Part shown: positions 25,901 to 32,280 of the stretch, in pieces | Layout: every line of letters starts with the position of its first letter | Numbering within the stretch: position 1 is the stretch's first letter | DNA from: Candidatus Gastranaerophilales bacterium Zag_111 | GTDB lineage: Bacteria; Cyanobacteriota; Vampirovibrionia; Gastranaerophilales; Gastranaerophilaceae | Direction of reading: 5' to 3' | Length of the DNA: 32,280 nt | Assembly: GCA_001899395.1 (NCBI GenBank) | Contig: MOYD01000047.1 | Span: 1-32,280 of the forward strand | Notes under the pieces: model-generated | The model's database searches: none | Seen by the model: the letters and a program-made list of their open reading frames with translations, nothing else | Told to the model about the DNA's origin: nothing | Translations under genes and position numbers: made by a program

Positions 25901-27186
25901 GTTCCATTATTCCTAGCATGAGCATAACTTAGGTCAATCCTATAGTCCTGTAAATGCATTTTGCTTATTGCCTATAACAATAAAAGGTATTTCATACCAA
26001 CAATTCTTACTCTACCTTATTTACACACTATTGTGCATCAACATTTCTATTGATTTTTCTATAGAACCGTACATTCGGATTTTCGTCAGGTTTAACCATT
26101 CTAACCATATTATGCCGCCGCCCGCACTATAGGTAACATATTATACCTCTATAATACTTTCCTCAACATTACTTGTTAGGGCTACTCTCGTGCGACTTTA
26201 GCGAACTTACGACTTAAATATTTTACACTATTCAGCCGCCCGCAGATCAACGTGAACCTTTCAAGACGTTACTCTATCATTCGATTCATCGGAATAATAG
26301 TTCTCCATAGCAATTAAGCTATGTGTTGTAACTTTTCATTACAAAACGTATCATACTATTGGTAAAATAATGCCGAACTCTCGATTACACTCTGCGTAGA
26401 CTGACCTAGTTCAGCGGCCATGTCAGCATAGTCACTATAACTAGACCACATATCTTCTACAGAGTAATCAGTTACCATCGCAATTGAAGCAAAAGCTTTA
26501 TCAAGATTTTGAGTATCTTGGAATGTTTGTTGAATTACTTTTCTAATTTCTCTAAAAGCAGTACCTATACCAAATAGCTAGTTAATTCTTTGTCCCATTC
26601 TTTCAAAACTTTTATCAAGCTATTCATTACTTTCTGCTGCTTCTCTAGTCTTATTCACTTGCTCTTGAGTTGCTTGTGCGCCCTACTACATTGTATTGTT
26701 TGCAGCATTTCCTGCACTTTGCATTGAGTTCAAGAACTGCTAGAACTATTGAGTTAAAGTTGAAATTTGTGCTGTTAAATTTGTAATTGTCGTTTGCTGG
26801 TCAGTAATATTCTAACTATCATTTTGGAATTGTGATAGAGAATTATTTGCTAGGTCGCTATTTCTAGCTCCATTACCAACTAGCTAATAGTTTGAAGCCG
26901 CCTAGTTATATGCCTGTCCTTCTGGAGTATTATCAAGTGCGGCACTTCTAGCAGAGAAAGCTTCTTCTAAAGCAGTTTTTAATTCTTTTGCATGAGTAAT
27001 TTGTTCAATTATTTCCTCATCAATATTTTCTTGTTCACCCAATGAAGTCTTTAAGGTAGTGTTTAGTGCTTCTTGAGTTTGTTCCATTCCTGAGCCGCTA
27101 CCTAGACGACTTTGAATTGTCTTATTCAATTCCTCAATGACTTGCTAAGCTTTAGTATCGTCTAGATTAAGTTCGGCTGTAGACAT
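16929..27186 (-). CDS. Tail tape measure protein, five introns, TAG-recoded
   Basis: Exons 27186-26357, 25653-25315, 25132-24931, 24608-24581, 23433-23269 and 22825-16929 total 7461 nt, giving 2486 aa and TAA 16929-16931. By hand I count about 50 in-frame TAG codons. The spliced product shows the Firmicutes tape measure core without gaps: FYQQGLDTAEALSL, DTMKLATLAGIDY, MVETTQESAENIGTSLKTI, LDRNTQRYLATTIAGSRQQS, LIALLDDY and WEEFRQNLLSSDIFK. Hydrophobic stretches lie near residues 545-570 and 770-800, coiled-coil Glu/Ala/Asp repeats in the C-terminal third, and the usual end motif (FASGGLVDYTGPAWVDGT, PEAFLSA). At about 0.15 nm per residue it implies a tail near 370 nm. The start ATG 27184-27186 has no ribosome binding site because the upstream DNA is foreign (see the junction). 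Confidence 0.9.
22826..22869 (-). repeat. IStron-type right end (copy 2)
   Basis: Aligned with 15050-15093 it matches at about 33 of 43 columns plus a one-base indel. The hairpin is TCTAG with CTAGG here and TTTAG with CTAAA there, so a T-A pair has become C-G, while the loop centre GTAATG is kept. Confidence 0.7.
22826..23268 (-). ncRNA. Group I intron in tape measure, TnpB-less IStron relative
   Basis: Core segments on the minus strand: P 23215-23225, Q 23190-23200, R (GTTCAACGATTA) 23171-23182 and S (AAGATATAATCT) 23105-23116. The 5' exon end AGGU pairs with intron GCCU, giving U-G at the splice site. The last 13 nt, TTTAATATGACAG, match the dit IStron end (TTTAATATTACAG). Removing 443 nt restores WEEFR-Q-NLLSSDIFK, with the Q codon TAG split T|AG. 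About 230 nt past the core carry no ORF; they may be a leftover guide-RNA scaffold. Confidence 0.85.
23434..24580 (-). ncRNA. Group I intron in tape measure, carrying an HNH gene
   Basis: Core: P (GAATTGCGGGAA) 24508-24519, Q (AATCCGCAGCT) 24404-24414, R (GTTCAACGACTA) 23511-23522 and S (AAGATATAGTCT) 23464-23475. The HNH gene fills the loop between Q and R (P6 region). The exon end GAAGTCGG pairs over 8 bp with intron CCGACTTC, and the splice-site pair is then C opposite A instead of U opposite G. Removing 1147 nt restores AGSRQQSRLIALLDDY. Confidence 0.83.
23524..24360 (-). CDS. HNH homing endonuclease with NUMOD-type domains (intron-encoded)
   Basis: 278 aa under TAG=Gln, from ATG 24358-24360 (RBS GAGGTG) to TAA 23524-23526, which abuts the intron R segment. 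Two HNH-like repeats are visible. The first is HRLVAEAFIPNP, VHHINNNRLDN, IENLQW. The second is EEWKPFRDTRYLVSNLGRV (NUMOD4-like), HKLVWEVWVGD, INHINGNKLDN, LCNLENVS. A C-terminal NUMOD1-like segment follows (NADAARDMGIKPASIWSAIHKG), a helix-turn-helix type DNA-binding module. TAG codons lie at 24196-24198, 23734-23736 and 23686-23688. Such enzymes cut intron-less alleles near the insertion site, so the intron is copied in during repair. The target here would be the tape measure gene at AGSR|QQSR. Confidence 0.88.
24581..24608 (-). other. 28-nt micro-exon of the tape measure gene
   Basis: Between two group I introns only 28 nt remain; they encode LATTIAGSR plus the first base of the next codon. 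They complete RY|LATTIAGSR|QQSR, the conserved tape measure motif (usually RYIAT-AAGSRQQSR). Both flanking splice sites are set by P1 pairing and by the reading frame. Confidence 0.8.
24609..24930 (-). ncRNA. Group I intron in tape measure, 322 nt, no ORF
   Basis: Core: P 24835-24846 (AAATTGCGGGAA), Q 24731-24741 (AATCCGCAGCC), R 24699-24710 (GTTCAACGACTA) and S 24631-24642 (ATGATATAGTCT). Exon end GAUAU pairs with intron GUGUC, with U-G at the splice site; the intron ends in G. Without splicing the exon runs into TAA soon after RY. Confidence 0.85.
25133..25314 (-). ncRNA. Minimal group I intron in tape measure, 182 nt
   Basis: Core: P 25273-25283, Q 25251-25260, R (GTTCAACGACTA) 25228-25239 and S (AAGATATAGTCT) 25159-25170. 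P1 pairs exon AGACGAU with intron GUUGUCU over 7 bp including the U-G. Splicing gives SLKTI-VANFTEMQTNIS, the expected tape measure text. It is close to the smallest size known for group I introns. Confidence 0.87.
25654..26356 (-). ncRNA. ORF-less group II intron in tape measure, 703 nt
   Basis: Domain V is clear on the minus strand at 25703-25737: CGCCGTATGAC, then GGGAAACTGTC, then ACGTACGG, a stem capped by a GAAA tetraloop. A domain VI-like stem GATAG/CTATC follows, then ...CACTAT at the 3' end (AY rule). The 5' end reads GTATG instead of the usual GTGCG. Exon end TACCAATA can pair over 8 bp (one G-U) with TGTTGGTA at 25995-26002, a candidate EBS1. No reverse transcriptase is encoded. 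Splicing restores FYQ-Q-GLDTAEAL, with the TAG codon split TA|G. Confidence 0.85.
27167..27186. other. Junction between phage and conjugative-element DNA
   Basis: On the left, TAG is a sense codon and the DNA is AT-rich; on the right, genes use the standard code and are GC-rich. The last SH3 codons (GYVYS) and the tape measure start (ATGTCTACAGC) are the same bases in different frames, so the two DNAs meet in a short shared word. No integration site, direct repeat or integrase is seen. Confidence 0.8.
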
Positions 27187-27631
27187 ATCCAGTCTGGCCG
27201 TCCACCGTCACCTGATACCAGCCGTTTTCCTCGCCAATGACCTCCACCTCTGTGCCGTTGGCCAGTTTGCCAATCACGCCATAGTTCATGCCAGCGCCGG
27301 AACGCAGATTCAGATAGCTGGTGATGCCGACCACAGTGCCGGTCAGAACGGTGGTTCCTTCCTCGCCCTCAGTTTCCTTCTCGCTGTCCACTGCCCACGA
27401 CCAGTCGCCGTAGGTGTAGGTGGTGGTGCCGTCCTCGGAGACGGTTACTTCCAGAGTCGGCTCCGTATCGTCGTCGACTTCCTCATCGGTTTCTGCCGTA
27501 TCCGTAGTGACTTCGGCCTCCGCAGTTTCCTCCGCATTGGCGTCGCCCTCCACATAGGCAAAGACCGTAGTGGAGAACATCCCCACACAGAGCAGCAGAG
27601 CGGTCATAACAGAAATGATTTTAGTCCTCAT
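27167..27631 (-). CDS. Secreted SH3-domain protein of the conjugative element (C-terminus probably foreign)
   Basis: I choose ATG 27629-27631 because GAGGAGG lies 9 nt before it; the earlier in-frame ATG at 27647-27649 has no such site. A signal peptide follows (MRTKIISVMTALLLCVGMFSTTVFA), then a Thr/Glu-rich linker and a bacterial SH3 domain (TSYLNLRSGAGMNYGVIGKL, EVEVIGEENGWYQVTVDGQTGYVYS). SH3 domains of this type often bind cell wall peptides. It overlaps the DUF4315 gene by 11 nt, as in translational coupling, in a position where related elements carry CD1107-type secreted proteins. The final RT and stop TAA come from bases shared with the phage join, so the true end is probably lost. 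Confidence 0.75.
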   Translation of the reverse strand: MRTKIISVMTALLLCVGMFSTTVFAYVEGDANAEETAEAEVTTDTAETDEEVDDDTEPTLEVTVSEDGTTTYTYGDWSWAVDSEKETEGEEGTTVLTGTVVGITSYLNLRSGAGMNYGVIGKLANGTEVEVIGEENGWYQVTVDGQTGYVYSRT

Positions 27632-27890
27632 GTGCTTCGTCCTCCTCATGAATAAAAGAATTGGTGACTTCCTGCGCCGGAGCAGTTTCCGGCATGGTCT
27701 CCTTCACCATGCGGAGCAGCTCGGCAAGCTGGTCAGGGGTCAGGTTGTAGGAGTGGGTGATGTCGCAGATCTCCGTGTTTTCCTGCTCCCGGTAGCGGGC
27801 CTCCAGCTCCTTCGTTTTGGCCTCCCACTCCCGCCATTTGGCACGGGCTTTCTCCAAGTCCGCACCGATCTTGTTCAGTTTTGCGCTCAT
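27621..27890 (-). CDS. DUF4315 family protein of conjugative elements
   Basis: 89 aa, starting ATG 27888-27890 behind AAAAGGAGG and ending TAA 27621-27623. It begins MSAKLNKIGADLEKARAKWREWEAKTKELEARYREQE, a charged coiled coil, then THSYNLTPDQLAELLRMVKE, which is the DUF4315 pattern seen next to NlpC/P60 and CD1107-like genes in Clostridia conjugative transposons. The molecular function is not known. It starts 35 nt after the hydrolase gene. Confidence 0.85.
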   Translation of the reverse strand: MSAKLNKIGADLEKARAKWREWEAKTKELEARYREQENTEICDITHSYNLTPDQLAELLRMVKETMPETAPAQEVTNSFIHEEDEAHED

Positions 27891-27925
27891 AAACGCCTCC
27901 TTTTCCGTTAAAAGAAGGCCCCCGG

Positions 27926-30316
27926 TTACATTCCGGGAAGCCTCCCGAAGCAGTAGAAATGCTGCTGCCAGTACGATGTGTTGATACTGCTGACCTGACA
28001 GGGGTTGCCGCAGTGGATCATTTGACCGTTCCCCAGATAAATACCCACATGGCTTGCGCCGCTGGTGGAATACGTTCCCTGGAAGAAGATCAGGTCGCCC
28101 GGCTGTGCCTCCGATGACGATACCTTTGTGCAGATACCCAACAGACCGTTGGCGGTCAGTCGTCCCACATTCCAGCCTGCCCCGCAGTTGTTGATGCAGT
28201 AGGACACGAAACCGGAGCAGTCGAACCCGCTGGGGGAATAGCCGCCCCAGACATAGGGAACACCCAGGTACTGATACGCCTTGGCAATCAACAGCGCCGC
28301 CTTGCCGGTGGCATCACCCACATCCACATCACCGAACAGGCTTCCTTCTCCCACATCCAGATAGAAGTAGGGGTTAAAGCTGGTGCCGTTGTAAGTGAAG
28401 GAAATGGTCAGGATGCCGGAACTGCCGACCTCACCGATGCTCTGCCCGTTGGTTACTTCCTCGCCTGCGGACACGCTGATATTTTTCAGCCCGCCCAGCT
28501 TGATGATATAACCGCTGTCGTTTTTCAGGGCAACGGCGCCGCCGGACACGGATTTGACCGTGCCGTCCATGACGGAAAGCACCTCCGTTCCGGTGGGAAC
28601 GGTCACATCCAGGCAGTCAGAGGAGACCACGCTGGTGCCGCTGCACCGGTAGCCATACTCGCCGGTGATATACAGATGCCAGTTGAAGTCCAGAGGGGTG
28701 CCGAAGATGACCCGGTTGCCCTTGGTCTCCTGATAGATGTCGTACATCTCGGTCTGTTCCTCGTCCAGACGGCCAGTCAGGATGCTCTCAAAATCGGTGA
28801 CAGTCAGGGTTACATAGCAGACCTTCACGGTCTCCGTGGTGGTCACTTCAATGGATTCTCCGTCGCCGCCTGCGTAGTAGGCAGACCAGGTCTGATGCCC
28901 GTGAGCAAGTGCTGTGGAGTGGTCATCATAATAGACATCGAAGTCCACACCGTACCGGGCGAAGTTGCCGGTGCCCTCCACTGTGTAGAGAACGCCGTTC
29001 ATAATGATCTGTGTCCCGATGGGGACAATGGGATTGTTTGCGTCCACCGCTATCGTGTGGTTGGCTGTGGGGTACACGCCGGACGCCGTTGCCCCGCCTG
29101 CCCATTTGCCGCAGCAGATGGAGCAGTTGCAGTAGCCGCTGGTGACGACCTCGCCAATATACTCACCGGCCTGCACAGTCTTTGTCACCGTCCGGGTCTC
29201 GTTGGCGGTCTCCACATCCAGGTCATACTGCAAGGCAAAAATAGTATCCAGCTCGGATTTCACCTCGCTGAACGTAAAGTCGCCGTACTTGGCACACAGA
29301 TAGCTGATGAGCGCTGTGGAATCGTGGCCGATCTCACCGATGCTGTAATTGAACTCATCACAGTTAGAGTGGGTGGATTCCATGTTGTTGATCTTTTTCT
29401 GTAGCTGCGCCTCCAGTTTGGTGTAGTAGGCGTCGGCCTTGGTGATCTCGATGTCCTCCGCTGGCCAGGATGTGGCTGTTACAGACGTGAGCATACCGCC
29501 CGCCAGCATGGAACAGGACTGGAGCTGGGTGATAAGCAGAAGCACCACCAGGCACAGAAGCAATGCGACCTTCACACCGCTGCTGTTCTTCGTGAAGAAG
29601 CCTTTTATCGACGCCAGCACAGATTCACCCTTTTCTCTGGCGGATTCCACCGTTTTGGCGGTTCCCGCTGCGGAGGTGGTGGTCTTGCCGGTCTGCGTCG
29701 CCGCCCGTGCCGCCGCATACTCCTTCTTGATTTTCTGTTTCTGCATCCACCGGGATAATGGATTAGTGGACACACCGGGATTTTCCTTCAGGAACTTCTG
29801 GTACAGCGCCTCCACGTTGGCGTTATCCGATTTCCGAACCAGCTTTTCCGCCTTTTCGTACTTTCTCAGCTTGCTGGAGTAGACCGCCTGCTCCGTCACA
29901 TGGGCGGCACCCTCTACGGCCTCCTCGGACTGGTGCGCCGCCTGTACGCCCACGTTGTCATCCTCATACCGGCTAATCTCCCTGTGGGCGGTGCCGGAGA
30001 CGGTATCCAACGGCGCTTTCGCAGCGGCGTGTTTCCCCCTGGCCTTTGGCTTGGGAGCCTCTACCTCCTCGATTTTCAGCTTGCCGAACCGCAGCTTTTC
30101 TTTACTCTTGGCGGCAGCGGTGGATTCCCGCCGCAGCTTCGATTTCTTGCTGCCCGCAGTGGCAGGCTCCCGGCGAAGCCTGCGCTTTGTCGGGAGCCTG
30201 GAAACTGCCTTATCTGCCTTGTCCGCCGCTTTTCCCGCTTTGGAGGCGGCTTTCGCCACCTTGTTGTCTGCCAGGTCGTCCTCAGTGAAGCGGAGGCGCA
30301 CAGGTTTTTCAGCCAT
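27926..30316 (-). CDS. Membrane-anchored NlpC/P60 conjugation hydrolase
   Basis: 796 aa. The N-terminal 240 residues are basic and Lys/Arg/Ala-rich (cytoplasmic); one membrane helix follows (VALLLCLVVLLLITQLQSC, about 249-268). Outside lie a 3D-type domain (VTSGYCNCSICCGKWAGGATASG, then IPIGTQI-like text), a LytM/M23-like fold (about 540-640) and a C-terminal NlpC/P60 domain with Cys700 in DCSGFV and His756 in SHVGIYLG. The M23-like part lacks the HxH ligands (LTISFTY in their place), so only NlpC/P60 looks catalytic. It would open the donor wall for the type IV secretion channel, like CwlT/VirB1 of Gram-positive elements. Its ATG directly follows the TAA of the VirB4-like gene (GGAGG inside that gene's end). 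Confidence 0.88.
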   Translation of the reverse strand: MAEKPVRLRFTEDDLADNKVAKAASKAGKAADKADKAVSRLPTKRRLRREPATAGSKKSKLRRESTAAAKSKEKLRFGKLKIEEVEAPKPKARGKHAAAKAPLDTVSGTAHREISRYEDDNVGVQAAHQSEEAVEGAAHVTEQAVYSSKLRKYEKAEKLVRKSDNANVEALYQKFLKENPGVSTNPLSRWMQKQKIKKEYAAARAATQTGKTTTSAAGTAKTVESAREKGESVLASIKGFFTKNSSGVKVALLLCLVVLLLITQLQSCSMLAGGMLTSVTATSWPAEDIEITKADAYYTKLEAQLQKKINNMESTHSNCDEFNYSIGEIGHDSTALISYLCAKYGDFTFSEVKSELDTIFALQYDLDVETANETRTVTKTVQAGEYIGEVVTSGYCNCSICCGKWAGGATASGVYPTANHTIAVDANNPIVPIGTQIIMNGVLYTVEGTGNFARYGVDFDVYYDDHSTALAHGHQTWSAYYAGGDGESIEVTTTETVKVCYVTLTVTDFESILTGRLDEEQTEMYDIYQETKGNRVIFGTPLDFNWHLYITGEYGYRCSGTSVVSSDCLDVTVPTGTEVLSVMDGTVKSVSGGAVALKNDSGYIIKLGGLKNISVSAGEEVTNGQSIGEVGSSGILTISFTYNGTSFNPYFYLDVGEGSLFGDVDVGDATGKAALLIAKAYQYLGVPYVWGGYSPSGFDCSGFVSYCINNCGAGWNVGRLTANGLLGICTKVSSSEAQPGDLIFFQGTYSTSGASHVGIYLGNGQMIHCGNPCQVSSINTSYWQQHFYCFGRLPGM

Positions 30317-32280
30317 TTATGCCTCCTTCCCGGCAGACAACTCTGACACCTCGGACAGCTTCGTGGTCATGATGCGGTACAGTTCCGTATCCTGGGGGAA
30401 GTGGTCTACAAAGGGCAGAATCACATTCCCATAGAACAGCAGTCCCTCGCCCTCGCCGGACTGGGTGACATAGGAAAGCTGGTGCGGGGAGATGCCGAGC
30501 TGCTTGGCCAGAATCTGCCGGTCTCCGCTGGCCTGGTTCAGCATGATAATGAAATCGCTGTTCTCGAAGATGTTTTCCACCTCTCTGGAGGACAGCAAAT
30601 CCTTCACGTTCTGAGTAATCCCAGTCGGTACGCCGCCCCATTTTCTGAACCGTTTCCAAATCTCTACGCTGTACGCCGCCGTCTGCTCCTCTTTCAGCAG
30701 CAGATGGAACTCATCCATATAATAGCGGGTGGTTTTGCCCTCGCTGCGGTTGGCCGTGACACGCCCCCAGACCTGATCCTGTACCACCAGCATCCCGATC
30801 TTCTTGAGCTGTTTTCCCAGCTCCTTGATGTCGTAGCAGATGAACCGGTTTTGGATGTCCACGTTGGTGCGATGGTTGAACAGGTTCAGGGAGCCTTTGA
30901 CGTAAATCTCCAACGCCGTGGCAACGTGCCTGGCCTCCTTTTCCTCCTGCTCCAGCAGGGCGTGGTACAAGTCCTCCAGCAGCGGCATATTCTCCGGCAC
31001 TGGATTCTCGAAATAATTCTGATAAATCTGGTGGACACAGCGGGCAATGACCGTCTTTTCGATGGGCTGCAAGCCCTCTTTGCCGCCCACGATCAGCTCG
31101 CAGAGCGACAAAACGAAGTCACTTTTGAGGGCGATGGGGTTATCCTCCTCGGAGTAATTGCTGTTGATGTCCATTGGGTTGATATACTGCTTGCTGGCCG
31201 GGCTGATTTTAATGACCTGCCCGTTGAGCCGCTGCACCAGCGCCGCATACTCTGCCTCCGGATCGCAGACGATGATGTCATCATCCGTGGTCAGGAACGC
31301 ATTGGCGATCTCACGCTTTGCGGCGAAGGATTTGCCTGCGCCGGGGGTGCCGAGAATCAGGCCGTTGGGGTTCTTCAGCTTCAGCCTGTCCACCATAATC
31401 AGGTTGTTGGAGAGGGCGTTCAGCCCGTAATACAGAGCAGTCGGGCTTTCCTGAAACAGCTCCTGAGTGGTGAAGGGGATGAAGATGGCGGTGGAGCTGG
31501 TAGTCAGCCCCCGCTGGATGTTGATCTGGTTATCCGCCAGCGGCAGGCAGCTCATAAGGCCCTGCTCCTGCTGGAAGTCCAGCCGCCGCAGGTTGCAGTT
31601 GTGCTTCTGCGCCAGAGAGGACACCCTGAACACGTTGGTCTCCAGTTCCCGGAACGTGCGCCCGGTGGACAGGATGAGAAACGTCACCATAAACATCCGC
31701 TCATTCTGGCTCTGCAACTCCTTCAGCAGCGCCTTGGCGTCCTTGCCGTAGGTGGCCAGGTCGCTCGGAATTATATCCATGTCATACCCGGAACGGACGG
31801 CCTTCTTCTGTTCCTCAATCTTGCTCCTGTCCAGCTCTGTGATGGTGCGCTTCACCGTCTTGATGGCCTTGTTCTGGTCTACCGACTGGATGTGCATTGT
31901 CACCACCTGGCTGCTGTCCACGTCCAGAAACTCCTTCAGCAGCCTGTCGCTGATGTCCGAAGCGGTAATCGCCAGATAGGACATAGCCCCGTAGAGGTTC
32001 CCCATCGTGAACGTCCTGCTCTTGAAGGAGAAGGACGTGGGGGCGATGAAGTCCTTCACAGACAGACCGGATTCCGGGAGCCACTTCCAGTCAAAATGGA
32101 ACTTGTCTGTATCGCCCATGTGGAACATATCGTGCATCAGTGCCAGGCGTTCCTTGCCGTTCAGGGCTTTGGCTCCAACGCCCAGCCGGTGGAAGTTGTT
32201 CAGGATGTCGGTCTCTACATGGTCAAGCCGGGGCTTGGCCTGTTTCATGGAATCCGCCTCGATGCCGAAGGTCAGGTACT
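30317..32280 (-). CDS. VirB4-like conjugative transfer ATPase (5' end off window)
   Basis: The frame is open to the right edge, and text before the first Met (YLTFGIEADS-MKQAKPRLD) belongs to the family, so the N-terminus is outside the window. Visible signatures: the VirB4 N-terminal region (NNFHRLGVGAKALNGKERL, FKFDWKWLPESGLS-like), SMHIQS-type text (TMHIQSVDQNKAIKTVKR), Walker A GTPGAGKSFAAKRE and Walker B RYYMDEFHLLL, then ITQNVKDLLSSREVENIFENSDF and GISPHQLSYV. It powers the type IV secretion system of Tn1549/CTn-type elements at the inner face of the membrane. It ends at TAA 30317-30319 with no gap before the hydrolase gene, so the two are probably translationally coupled. Confidence 0.93.
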   Translation of the reverse strand, partial: YLTFGIEADSMKQAKPRLDHVETDILNNFHRLGVGAKALNGKERLALMHDMFHMGDTDKFHFDWKWLPESGLSVKDFIAPTSFSFKSRTFTMGNLYGAMSYLAITASDISDRLLKEFLDVDSSQVVTMHIQSVDQNKAIKTVKRTITELDRSKIEEQKKAVRSGYDMDIIPSDLATYGKDAKALLKELQSQNERMFMVTFLILSTGRTFRELETNVFRVSSLAQKHNCNLRRLDFQQEQGLMSCLPLADNQINIQRGLTTSSTAIFIPFTTQELFQESPTALYYGLNALSNNLIMVDRLKLKNPNGLILGTPGAGKSFAAKREIANAFLTTDDDIIVCDPEAEYAALVQRLNGQVIKISPASKQYINPMDINSNYSEEDNPIALKSDFVLSLCELIVGGKEGLQPIEKTVIARCVHQIYQNYFENPVPENMPLLEDLYHALLEQEEKEARHVATALEIYVKGSLNLFNHRTNVDIQNRFICYDIKELGKQLKKIGMLVVQDQVWGRVTANRSEGKTTRYYMDEFHLLLKEEQTAAYSVEIWKRFRKWGGVPTGITQNVKDLLSSREVENIFENSDFIIMLNQASGDRQILAKQLGISPHQLSYVTQSGEGEGLLFYGNVILPFVDHFPQDTELYRIMTTKLSEVSELSAGKEA

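Noticed and set aside
27629-27649. Upstream Met (27649) as start of the SH3 protein
   Set aside because: It lacks an RBS and puts charged residues ahead of the signal peptide; the second Met has GAGGAGG at proper distance.
28676-29404. Plus-strand open frame opposite the NlpC/P60 gene, and other long plus-strand frames in the GC-rich part
   Set aside because: No RBS and no family resemblance; these are antisense shadows expected in GC-rich coding DNA.
1-32280. CRISPR arrays, tRNA genes and rRNA
   Set aside because: I found no regularly spaced repeats and no tRNA-like clover-leaf, including no candidate suppressor tRNA, on either strand by eye.

Overview
The window joins two unrelated DNAs, and almost every gene in it reads on the minus strand. 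Positions 1 to about 27186 are AT-rich. They carry the late tail module of a large long-tailed phage with strong AGGAGG/GGTGAT-type ribosome binding sites, which suggests a Firmicutes (Clostridia-like) host. Read with the standard code, every tail gene breaks into pieces, and the breaks are always TAG (CTA on the given strand). With TAG read as glutamine (genetic code 15) the pieces fuse into long open genes that end at TAA or TGA. Several TAG codons fall at family-conserved glutamines, so this is a stop-codon-reassigned phage.

In transcription order (right to left) the phage part holds: a giant tape measure gene (27186-16929, 2486 aa after splicing); a terminator (16872-16912) and a sigma70-type promoter (16803-16831); a giant distal-tail (Dit-like) gene (16782-11963, 1124 aa after splicing); two very large tail-tip proteins (11944-8003, 1313 aa; 8003-1896, 2035 aa); and two tandem M23-type peptidases (1885-782, and 766 running off the left edge).

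The two upstream genes are crowded with introns. The tape measure gene carries five, all between codons 277 and 522: an ORF-less group II intron (25654-26356) and four group I introns (25133-25314, 24609-24930, 23434-24580 with an HNH endonuclease, and 22826-23268). One resulting exon is only 28 nt. The dit gene is interrupted by a 1445-nt IStron (15050-16494), a group I intron fused to a TnpB transposon. Its tnpB uses TAG for glutamine and has a -1 frame change at a slippery heptamer. Intron 22826-23268 shares the IStron core and a covarying right-end hairpin, so it looks like a TnpB-less relative. Removing the introns restores the expected protein motifs and a total exon length divisible by three in both genes. 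Exon boundaries were deduced by hand from reading frame, P1 pairing and protein family motifs, not from RNA data.

Positions 27187-32280 are GC-rich, use the standard code and hold part of a Clostridia-type integrative conjugative element: a VirB4-like ATPase (cut by the right edge), a membrane-anchored NlpC/P60 hydrolase, a DUF4315 protein and a secreted SH3 protein. The switch falls inside a shared stretch of about 15-20 bp (27167-27186) where the SH3 gene ends and the tape measure gene starts without a ribosome binding site. An assembly or library chimera is the simplest explanation for this join.
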